From positions 1 to 21,112 of the forward strand of contig CAIJTL010000805.1 of the NCBI GenBank assembly GCA_903823545.1: DNA of 21,112 bases, in the 5' to 3' direction. The position numbers and the translations under genes are program-made. Every line of letters begins with the position of its first letter. The stretch's first letter is position 1. The DNA is from an uncultured Planctomycetaceae bacterium (GTDB lineage: Bacteria; Planctomycetota; Planctomycetia; Planctomycetales; Planctomycetaceae). Positions 1 through 9,000 of the stretch are shown piece after piece. The notes beneath the pieces are model-generated. The model was not told the DNA's origin, made no database searches, and saw only the letters and a program-made list of their open reading frames with translations.

Positions 1-7
1 ATTTGTG

Positions 8-30
8 GTCGAGTCGCTCCGCGACTCGAC
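8..30. repeat. Perfect 10-bp hairpin
   Basis: Positions 8-17 (GTCGAGTCGC) are exactly complementary in reverse to 21-30, with a 3-base loop TCC. It lies about 160 bases beyond the stop of the minus-strand permease. No T-tract follows it on either strand, so it is not a classical intrinsic terminator, although it could stabilise a transcript end. Confidence 0.7.
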
Positions 31-149
31 GAACTCGGAGACATGAACGTCAATGATCAATCGAGAACGCCGAGTTGCGGGGGGCAACTCGGCAACACTT
101 TGGTCTCTTCGCGGGTTCTCGGTGATCATTCACAGGTCACCGAGTTCGC
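31..149. repeat. Nested imperfect inverted repeat with internal hairpin
   Basis: The segment around 30-69 and the reverse complement of about 113-149 match imperfectly along their length. Shared blocks are GAACTCGG (31-38 against 142-149), AATGATCA (50-57 against 123-130) and GAGAAC near the inner ends. Between the arms sits a perfect 10-bp hairpin, 69-78 with 84-93, around a loop of five G. A further stem pairs 118-125 with 137-144. The CCGAGTT/AACTCGG word recurs throughout, so several alternative folds compete. No reading frame is convincing here. It resembles a REP- or MITE-like palindromic element, but no transposase or target duplication is visible. Confidence 0.6.
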
Positions 150-188
150 GATGACGGTTTCTGATGGCTCACAAGCAGCCGCTTGTGG

Positions 189-1694
189 CTACGATTTTTT
201 CGCAGCTTCACGTAGTTCATGACCCAGGACGCTGTGGTGGCGACCGTATGAGAAGTAGATCACTAGGCCGAGTCCCAGCCAGGCGATGAGTCGCCACCAG
301 TTGGCGGCTGGCAGAGAGAACATCAGCATCAAGCAAGCTCCAATTCCCAACAGCGGAACGAGCGGAACCAGTGGGCAGCGGAAAGGACGCTCGGCTTCCG
401 GATTCGTTTTGCGCATGATCAACACGGCGGCACAAACAATGACGAATGCGAACAGCGTTCCGATGTTGGTGAGGTGCAGCAGAGCGTCGATTGGCAAGAA
501 GCCCGCCAGCACCGAAACGAATGCGCCAATCAGCAGCGTGCTCTTCCAAGGAGTTTGAAACTTCGGATGAACGTCTGCAAAAAACTTCTTAGGAACCAGC
601 CCATCGCGAGCCATCGCCAAGAAGACTCGCGGAGCACTCAGCATCATCACCAGCAACACGGACGTGATCCCGGCGACACCGGCGGCAGCGATGATGAATT
701 CGGCCCACGGCAACCCGACAGCCTTGAAGGCACTTGAGACACCGGCATTTGCATCAATTTGGTCGTACTTCACCATGCCGGTCAGCACCGCGACAACGGC
801 CACATACAACACGGTGCAAATTGCGAGCGAGGCCATGATCCCGATCGGCACATCGCGTTGTGGGTTCTTCGCTTCTTCTGCGTGAGTCGATACCGAATCA
901 AATCCAATATACGCGAAGAAAATGATCGCCGCTCCAGCAAGCATTCCGACCGGTTCTCCCCCTTGATTGGTTTGTCCTGCGATGGGGTGACCAAAGAAGC
1001 TGAGGCCGGTCCAACCATACGGTGCGAATGGCGTCCAGTTTTCGGGGTTCACGTAGAACGCACCGACCAAGATCACGAAGAGCACGGCGGCGACCTTGAG
1101 TGCGACCATCAACGCATTGAAATTGGCGCTTTCCGAAATCCCTTTTACCAACACCAACGTGACCAAGATCGTCACGGCAACCGCCGGCAAGTTGAACAAC
1201 GAGCCTGTCGCGATGAACGCTCCGTCTTTGTAGATGACGGTGGCTTGGTTGCAGAATTCGGGGACATGCACACCGAACTTGGCGAGCACGCTTTGAAAGT
1301 ATCCCGACCATCCGTTGGCGACGGTTGCGGCACCGACGGCGTATTCGAGGATCAAGTCCCAGCCGATGATCCAGGCAAATAGTTCGCCCATCGTGGTGTA
1401 AGCGTAGGTGTAGGCGCTACCGGCGACCGGTGCCATTGAAGCGAACTCGGCATAGCACAAGGCGGCAAAGATGCAGGTCAATCCGGCAACCACGTAAGAG
1501 ATCATGAGTGCGGGGCCGGCCGTGTTGTGAGCGGCAGCACCAGTTGCCACAAAGATTCCCGCACCGATGACCGCTCCCACACCGAGGCTGGTCAGCGTGA
1601 CCGGGCCTAAAACTCGCTTCAGCCGGTTGTCTCCGGCCATCTCATCCAACAAACCTTTCAGCGACTTCTTGGCAAACAACTGATTGTTCGACAT
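189..1694 (-). CDS. APC-family amino acid permease (cationic amino acid transporter type)
   Basis: This is an inner-membrane secondary transporter, 501 residues, with about 12 hydrophobic segments. It resembles Bacillus YfnA and the CAT subfamily from end to end. The first helix carries the APC signature GVGAVIGAGIF. A CYAEF motif follows helix 2, GWDLILEYA opens helix 4, and FFAYIGFDSVSTHAEEAKNP is the conserved helix 6 and following loop. Relative to YfnA there is a roughly 15-residue insertion just before helix 6 (GHPIAGQTNQGG). I prefer the ATG at 1694 over the TTG at 1706: a GGAG lies at 1704-1701, six bases from the ATG, and the TTG would overlap that site. The exact substrate is unknown; cationic or broad neutral amino acids, taken up with protons, are likely from the family. 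The gene is divergent from thiG and shares its 199-base upstream gap. Confidence 0.93.
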   Translation of the reverse strand: MSNNQLFAKKSLKGLLDEMAGDNRLKRVLGPVTLTSLGVGAVIGAGIFVATGAAAHNTAGPALMISYVVAGLTCIFAALCYAEFASMAPVAGSAYTYAYTTMGELFAWIIGWDLILEYAVGAATVANGWSGYFQSVLAKFGVHVPEFCNQATVIYKDGAFIATGSLFNLPAVAVTILVTLVLVKGISESANFNALMVALKVAAVLFVILVGAFYVNPENWTPFAPYGWTGLSFFGHPIAGQTNQGGEPVGMLAGAAIIFFAYIGFDSVSTHAEEAKNPQRDVPIGIMASLAICTVLYVAVVAVLTGMVKYDQIDANAGVSSAFKAVGLPWAEFIIAAAGVAGITSVLLVMMLSAPRVFLAMARDGLVPKKFFADVHPKFQTPWKSTLLIGAFVSVLAGFLPIDALLHLTNIGTLFAFVIVCAAVLIMRKTNPEAERPFRCPLVPLVPLLGIGACLMLMFSLPAANWWRLIAWLGLGLVIYFSYGRHHSVLGHELREAAKKS

Positions 1695-1822
1695 CGAGAA
1701 CTCCAACTCCGGGGCTGTGGACCAACATTGATTTCGGCGTCATGCCGAGCGTGGCGGAGTCTAGTCACGTCATTCTGTGCTCGCTACTTGCCCGGTCGTG
1801 ATGAAGCAGAAATGGGCTCGTT

Positions 1823-1874
1823 GAGTTTCATTTCGAGCAGTCCTAGACTTTGTTTTCGAAACGGTATGAAACTC
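1823..1874 (+). promoter_or_regulatory. Foldable thiG leader stem
   Basis: GAGTTTCA (1823-1830) pairs exactly with TGAAACTC (1867-1874). Stacked directly inside it, TTTCGA (1831-1836) pairs with TCGAAA (1856-1861), leaving a 5-base bulge and a 19-base loop. The stem ends about 20 bases before the thiG GTG start, so it could affect ribosome access. It does not show the conserved TPP riboswitch words (for example CTGAGA), and no known riboswitch class is recognised. Function is inferred from position and pairing only. Confidence 0.35.
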
Positions 1875-1893
1875 CGCAGGAATCAACAGCAAG

Positions 1894-2754
1894 GTGAATG
1901 ACGTGTCTCAGGCAATCGTGGGATCGGTGGCGACTCAAGACAAACCATTGGTACTCGGCACGCACGTGCTGCAGTCACGGCTGATCGTGGGGACCGGTAA
2001 GTACTCGACCTACGAATTGATGCAGCAATGCTTGGAGGCGAGCGGTTCGGAGGTCATCACGGTCGCGGTCCGTCGCGAGCGTTTGATTGACGCCGAAGGT
2101 CGGAGCATTCTCGATTTCATCGACCTGAGCAAGTACACGATCCTTCCCAACACGGCGGGATGCTTTAACGCCGAAGATGCCGTTCGAGTTGCTCGTTTGG
2201 GGCGAGAGATACTCGAAGGGCTGGAGAACCCCGGCGCTGATTGGGTCAAACTGGAAGTGCTCGGCGATAAGAAGACATTGCTGCCAGATCCGATCGCAAC
2301 TCTGCAAGCAACCGAACAGCTCGTGGCAGACGGCTTTCAAGTGCTCGTTTACACGACCGATGATCCGATCACGGCTCGGCGGCTGAAGTCAGCCGGTGCG
2401 ACGGCGGTGATGCCTGCGGGAAGCCCGATTGGTAGCGGGCAAGGAGTGCTCAATCCGAACAACATTCGGATTTGCTTGGAGTACCTCAAAGAGAACGATC
2501 CCGAATATCCCATGATCATCGATGCTGGTGTTGGGACCGCGAGTGACGTGGCATTCGCAATGGAGCTTGGTTGCGATGGTGTGCTGCTCAATACGGGTAT
2601 CGCCAGTGCCGCCGATCCGTTGCGCATGGCCCACGCGATGAAGCACGCTTGCTTTGCAGGCCGCCAAGCGGGGATGTCTGGTCGCATTCCCAAGAAACTC
2701 TATGCGACCGCCTCCAGCCCCGAACAAGGGGTCATCTCGCCGGGCAATCGCTGA
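1894..2754 (+). CDS. thiG: Thiazole synthase ThiG
   Basis: ThiG is a cytoplasmic enzyme that builds the thiazole phosphate of thiamine from 1-deoxy-D-xylulose 5-phosphate, dehydroglycine and the sulfur carried on ThiS thiocarboxylate. The 286-residue protein has the family features in order: RLIVGTGKY (29-37), VITVAVRR (54-61), TILPNTAGC (82-90), [10 protein letters not shown] (116-125) with the Schiff-base lysine at 119, [12 protein letters not shown] (174-185), IIDAGVG (208-214) and LLNTGIA near the phosphate-binding end. The start is GTG, with AAGG touching it and an AGGA further upstream. The N-terminus has about 20 extra residues before the conserved core, and the last 20 residues look disordered. 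No thiS, thiO, thiH or thiF lies in the window, so sulfur-carrier partners must be encoded elsewhere. Confidence 0.96.
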   Translation: MNDVSQAIVGSVATQDKPLVLGTHVLQSRLIVGTGKYSTYELMQQCLEASGSEVITVAVRRERLIDAEGRSILDFIDLSKYTILPNTAGCFNAEDAVRVARLGREILEGLENPGADWVKLEVLGDKKTLLPDPIATLQATEQLVADGFQVLVYTTDDPITARRLKSAGATAVMPAGSPIGSGQGVLNPNNIRICLEYLKENDPEYPMIIDAGVGTASDVAFAMELGCDGVLLNTGIASAADPLRMAHAMKHACFAGRQAGMSGRIPKKLYATASSPEQGVISPGNR

Positions 2755-2784
2755 TTTCTCGTGAGGTTCACAACGCAATCTTGA

Positions 2785-2855
2785 TGAGCCGAGTGGCGTC
2801 AGCCCTCTGACTCTTTCTTGCACGAATTGTCAGAGGACTGATTCCACCCGGCTCA
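2785..2855. repeat. Long imperfect hairpin downstream of thiG
   Basis: The 27-base arm at 2785-2811 and the arm at 2829-2855 are reverse complements except at four positions, around a 17-base loop. Core words are TGAGCCGAGTGG and GTCAGAGG. It begins 31 bases after the thiG stop and precedes the giant gene by about 190 bases. The stem could end the thiG transcript, but no T-run follows. The length of the arms with scattered substitutions also fits a degenerating dispersed palindromic repeat. Confidence 0.65.
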
Positions 2856-2880
2856 CAATCCCGGCAATTGTTGCAATCAC

Positions 2881-2894
2881 TTCGACCGGTCGAA
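2881..2894. promoter_or_regulatory. Perfect 14-bp palindrome, possible operator
   Basis: TTCGACCGGTCGAA is identical to its own reverse complement. It lies about 150 bases before the likely start of the giant gene, in a place suited to a dimeric regulator. No regulator family is recognised from the half-site. Function is a guess from symmetry and position. Confidence 0.3.
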
Positions 2895-2918
2895 TCCTTA
2901 CGACCGTCTCAGTAAGGA
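2895..2918. repeat. Short hairpin upstream of the giant gene
   Basis: TCCTTAC (2895-2901) pairs with GTAAGGA (2912-2918) around a 10-base loop, immediately after the 14-bp palindrome. The remaining gap up to 3043 shows no open gene and no clear promoter boxes. Confidence 0.35.
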
Positions 2919-3043
2919 ATGCCGCTCAGGAAAAGGCTGATGTCTGGAACGGCTTGTCTCAGTCGGACTCCGCGCGCCAAATTGCGAGCGATCTTTAGGC
3001 GTGATTGTGTTTCCACAGCGCGCCAAAAATATCGACCCCTTCG

Positions 3044-6000
3044 ATGAGACGACCGAGTTTGTTCTGGCCCTGGAATCGACGAGAGGCTGTATCCCAGCCG
3101 GTTCGGCGACGCGTCCTGCAACTTGCGGAGCTTGAAGAGCGAGTGCTCTTCAGTGCGGCTCCTGCGAGCGGGATCGACGTGTTGCCAACGCCGGATGCCG
3201 ACGCAGGTCATGCTCACCAGGGGGCTGACGCGCATGCGTTCGGAATAGATCCGGGAGTCTTCCCGTTGATCGTGGCAGATTTACAACATCAATCGGACGC
3301 AGTGTCGCAGTCATCCGTCGAAGAGTCGCATCAGACCTCCCTTCAAGACGACGACGACGCGCCGCTGAATTTGATCGAGGCTGTGACTTTGTTGCCGACA
3401 GAGGACATCAAACACGAGTTGTTCTTCGTCGATGCGGAGATCGAACATTACTCACAGCTTTTGGATGCCTTGCGAGAACTGAACGATCCGACGCGCGAGT
3501 TAGCGATCGTGGTTTTGTCGCCCGATCAAGACGGCATTCAGCAAATTTCGACTGCGCTAGCTCGGTATCGCGATTTAGATGCGGTGCATGTTCTCGGTCA
3601 CGGCACGAATGGGGCGATGAAGCTTGGTGCGACGTGGTTGTCGACCGGAAATCTCGATGCCTACGCCGGTTCGATTGCTCAATGGCAGAGTGCATTGTCG
3701 AGCCAAGCCGACTTGCTGTTGTATGGCTGCGATCTGGCCGCCGACGCGAAAGGGCAGTCGCTGATTGAAGCCTTGCAACACCTGACAGGTGCTGATGTTG
3801 CTGCCAGCAACGACGACACGGGATCGGGGCGGCTGGGTGGCGACTGGGATTTGGAGTTTCGGTTGGGTGCTCTCGAAACACGAGTGCTCGGCGATGGTAA
3901 TGTCGCAAATTGGAGCGGCTCGCTGGCGGCCTTCACGGTGACGAACACCAATGATTCGGGAGCCGGCTCACTGCGGCAGGCAATCACGGATGCGAATGCA
4001 TTGCCCGGCTTGGACACAATCACGTTCAACATTTCCGGAGCCGGGCCGCACACGATCAACGTCGCCAGCGCGTTGCCGACCATCACGGGTGCGGTCCTCA
4101 TTGACGGTTGGTCCGAGCCGGGGTTTTCCGATACGCCGGTCATTGTGTTGGATGGTAATGACCTCGCGGCCGATGGACTGGTCCTGAGTTCTACGGCCGA
4201 CGGCAGCACGATTCGAGGATTGGTGATTCGCGATTTTGACGGCGATGGCATCGAGATCCAGGCAGGCTCGAATAACAACGTCATCGTCGACAACTACATC
4301 GGCCATCTGACCCACACTGGCGCCGATGCGGGGATTGCCGAGGCAAATAGCCTGAATGGCATCCATGTTCTCGGTGCCAACAACACGATTGGTGGCACAA
4401 CGTCCGGGGCAGGCAACGTGCTGTCGGGCAACAATGACAGCGGGATCACAATCACCGGAGCAGCCGCGACGGGCAACGTCGTGCAAGGAAACTTGATCGG
4501 CACGAACGCCGCTGGTACGGCCGTGATCGCGAACGGCGTGGACGGCATCCTGATCGACTTCAACGCGGCCAACAACACGATTGGCGGCACAACGGCCGCC
4601 GCGCGAAACATCATCTCAGGCAATGTGGACGACGGCATCGAACTCGACAATGGAGCCACGGGGAACATCGTTCGCGGCAACTTGATCGGGACGGATATCA
4701 CAGGCACGATCGACCTTGGCAATCAGTCGGACGGCGTCCTCGTGAATTCCTCGACGACCAACAATCAAATCGGCGGCACGGTCGCAGGGGCGGGCAATAC
4801 CATCGCGTTCAACGATGGCATCGGCGTCGATTTGATCAGCGGCGCGGGGACCGGCAACAGCGTGCTCGGCAATTCGATTCATTCCAACGGAGTGCTGGGC
4901 ATTGACCTGGCTGGTGACGGCGTGACCGCGAACGATGTGGGCGATGGCGACACCGGGGAGAACAATCTCCAGAACTTCCCGACGCTGACCAGTGCCAGGA
5001 CGGACGACTTCGGCTCGGTTTCGGTGAGCGGCACGCTGAACAGCACGGCCAGTGCGACATTTCGCGTCGAGTTCTTCGCCAGTTCCGCGGCTGATGCCAG
5101 CGGACATGGCGAGGGTGAACGCTATCTCGGCTTTGCCACCGTCACGACGAATTCCAGCGGCGACGCAAGCTTCAGCCAGACATTGGCTGTTAGTCTGGCA
5201 GCGGGCGAGGTCATCACCGCCACGGCCACGAACTCGACGACGGACGACACGTCCGAGTTCAGCGCGAGCATCGGAGTTCACGGCATCGTGGTCTCGCCAA
5301 CATCGGGTCTGGTGACCACCGAAGCCGGCACAACCGCCAGCTTCTCCGTCGTTCTCAACATCGCACCCACGGCCAATGTGACGATCAACCTTTCGAGTTC
5401 CGATACGACGGAAGGGACCGCGTCCGCCTCGTCGCTGACGTTCACGACCGCGAATTGGAACGTGGCTCAGATCGTGACCGTTACGGGAGTCAATGATTCG
5501 GTCAACGATGGTGACATGGCCTTCACGATTCTGACCGCTGCCGCATCCAGTACCGATGCCGGCTACAACGGACGGAACGCGGCGGATGTCTCGGCGACGA
5601 ACAGCGACAACGATCCCGCCAGTTCCACGGCGACGGCCATTTGGAAGCAGAGCGGTCTGAACACGCCGCAATACAACGAATGGGACGGCGTGTCGTTCGG
5701 CGTCGAGGGGAATTCCGCGAGCGTCGGCGAATGGCGAATCATCGACGGTGCGGAGGCCCCGACTCGCGACGAGAAGATTCTCGTCGGCATCGACTCCAGT
5801 GGCGTGATCAGCGGCGAGTTCTGGAACGGGACGACATGGGCCGCGCTGCCATTCACGCTCGACACGGTCAGTTCATCGACCAATCACAGCTTCGATGTCG
5901 TTTACGAATCGACCAGCGGCGACGCCGTGCTGGTGTGGAACAACGGAGCTGGCGGCTCGTCACCGATTTCGTACCGCGTCTGGAACGGCACGAGTTGGTC

Positions 6001-9000
6001 GGCCGAGCAGAACATCTCGACGCCCGCCAGCGGTGATGCCCGGCAGTTGCAACTGGCTGCCGATCCGAATTCCGACGAGATGATTCTGGCCGTCAGCAAC
6101 GACGGCAAACAGGAATATGCCCTCGTCTGGAACGGTTCGAGTTGGGCCAGTTCGCAAGTTCTGGATAGCGGCAGCGGTGGCGACGATCACACGTCGGTGT
6201 TCGTGGCCTACGAATCGCAAAGCGGCGAGGCGGTCGCGGTGTACGACACCGGCAGCGGCTCAACTCTGAATTATCGAACCTGGAACGGCACAACGTGGAG
6301 CGGACAAGCATCGCTCGCCGCACCCAGTGGCGTCGGTGCCGCACCGAAGTGGACGACTCTGGCCACGGACCTGACCAGTGATCGCATCGCCCTGGGCGCG
6401 CTGACCGCGAGCAACGAAGTCTGGCTGAGCGTGTGGGACGGCAGCGCGTGGGGCGACCAGACGATCGCCACGACCGCGTCGGCCACGAAGGACGCCCTCA
6501 ACATGGCGGTGGCGTTCGAGAGCGCTTCGGGCGACCTGCTGGCCGCGTACGGCGAAGCGAACAATTCCGTGCGCTACCAGACTTGGACCAGCGGCGGAGG
6601 TTGGTCGGGCGAATTGGTCGGTCCCAACATCGGCGGCACCCCCAGCGCGATGACCCTCAGCGCGAACCTCGGCGGCAATCAGATCGTGCTCTCCGTGATG
6701 GAGACCAACAGCGACATCCACTTCGTGCATTGGAACGGCAGCGCATGGGGCGGTGACAACCAACTGGAATCCAACTCCGGCGAATCGCTGAACCAACCGT
6801 TCTTGTTCCTGTTCGATGACGGTGCCAGCTTCGACGCGACCGGCAACTCGCTGTGGCTGTCCACCACCGGCGACAAAACGAATCCGGGGTTGCCCGCCGT
6901 GAACTCGATCTACGACGGCGGAGCCTTGCGATTCAGCGACCCAAACCTGGACCTGGAACCGGGGACGACGAGCGGCACGTTCTCGCACCTCTTCAATCTC
7001 GACGAGTTCGCCACCGATGGCAATGTGGAACTCGACGCCCTGCACTATGTGTCGCGGTTCATAACGATCGGCAGCGGTTTGAACACGCTCGATCTTCAGA
7101 CGGGGGACGTCTTGCTCTCCACGCGAGACGACGAAACGCTCAGCGGGCTGGCTGTGCTGGACGACGAAGTGATTCTGTATCGACCGACTAAGCTCGGCGA
7201 TTACAGCAGCGGCACGTTCTCGGTTGTGCTCGACAACTTCGGAACGATTCACGGCGGCAACGATACCTGGAGCCTGGCACTGGTCGAGCAGAACACGACC
7301 GTCGGCGACGTCACGCTGATGGCGGGATCGTTCCTGTTCAGCCAAGACGGCGGCTCCGAGGACAACGACATTCGTCTCTTCACACCGACCGGTGTTGGCG
7401 TGGGTGGCACAGCTGGTGCCGTGAGCGTGCTCATCGAAGGAGACCAGATCAACACAGACAAGAAGGTCTATGGATTGGAACTCGTCGAGGCGACCACGAC
7501 GCTCGGCGGCGTGACGCTGAATGCCGGCACGATCCTGATGACGCTGGATGCCGACGACAGCAGCACCGGCAGCAACAGCATTGCCACCAAGAAAGAAGAC
7601 GTTTTCTTCCTGACCGTGACTCAGACCACGCTGGGATCGGGGACGGCGGTGGCCAATGCGACGCTTCTCATGCAGGGAAACGATGTCGGATTGGACAGCG
7701 GCGAAGAAGCGCTCGACGCGCTCGCGCTGTTCACGAGCAACCAGCCGCCGACGATCAGCAATTTGTCGGGCGACAGCCTGGCCTACAGCGAAGGAGCCGG
7801 TGCGGTCGTCATCGAACAAGGCACCAATGCCACAGTCACCGACGTGGACTCGGCCAACCTCGACACGGGCACGCTGACGGTTTCCCTCGCGGCGGGTAGC
7901 GACAGCGCGGAAGACGTGTTGGCGATTCGCAACCAGGGAAGCGGAGCCGGTCAGATCAGTGTGTCGGGCAGCAACGTCACTTTTGGCGGCACGACCATCG
8001 GCAGCTTCAGTGGCGGTAGCGGCGGAACGAATCTCGTCGTGACCTTCAACAGCAATGCGACCGCGGCAGCCACACAAGCTCTGATTCGAAACGTCACGTT
8101 CCAAGACACGGACACGGACAATCCCACGGCTGGTGCTCGCACGGTTCGTTTTGTGTTGACCGATGGCGACGGCGGCAGCAGCGGCAATCACGACGCCACC
8201 GTGACCGTCAGCGGCTTGAACGACGTCCCCGTGATCACCAGCAACGGCAGCGGAGCGACCGCCAGCATCACTCTCGCGGAAAACACGACCGCCGTGACCA
8301 CCGTGACCTCCACGGACGTCGATGGCGGAACGCCGAGCTACAGCCTCTTCGGCGGTGCCGATGCCGCGTGTTTTGCGATCGACAGCAGCACGGGAGTACT
8401 CACCTTCAGCACCACGCCGAACTACGAGTCCCCCGCCGACTCCGGTAGCGACAACATCTACGATGTGATCGTGCGAGTCATCGACGGAGCCGGCGGCACG
8501 GACGATCAAGCGATCGCCGTCACCGTGACCGACGTCGATGAATTCAATGTCGGCACGATTACGGACAGCAACGGCTCGGCCAACGCCGTCAACGAGAACG
8601 CCGCCACCGGCGCGACCGTCGGCCTGACCGCTTCCGCGAGCGACGCGGACGGGACGAACAACACGATCACATACAGCCTCGACGTCAGCGCCGGCGGGCG
8701 GTTCGGGATCGACAGTTCAACGGGCGTCGTGACGGTTGCCGACGGCACGTTGTTGAATCGAGAAGCCGCCGCCTCGCATGGGATCACCGTCCGAGCCACC
8801 TCGACCGACGGCAGCTCCAGCACGCAAGCCTTCACGATCGCGGTCAACGATGTGGACGAATTCGATGTCGGCACGATCAGTGACACGAACGCCACGGCGA
8901 ACGCCGTCAACGAGAACGCCGCGAACGGCACGACGGTCGGGATCACGGCGAGTGCCAGCGACACCGATGCGACGACGAACGCGAGCACCTACAGCCTCGA

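Noticed and set aside
1707..1893. Possible TPP riboswitch or thiS gene upstream of thiG
   Set aside because: The conserved THI-element words are absent, and no frame of about 65 codons ending in Gly-Gly exists here.
3005..3043. TTG start adding 13 residues to the giant protein
   Set aside because: The added residues show no conserved character, and the ATG at 3044 gives the expected basic N-terminus just before the LEPR-XLL-type motif.
4616..5671. Antisense frame of 351 codons, minus strand
   Set aside because: Same explanation: a shadow of biased codons in the beta-helix region with no motif or ribosome site.
6260..8509. Long antisense frame (749 codons, minus strand) within the giant gene
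   Set aside because: It is rich in Arg, Val and Gly with low-complexity texture, has no recognisable domain, and mirrors the GAC/ACG/GCC-rich repeat codons of the sense gene.
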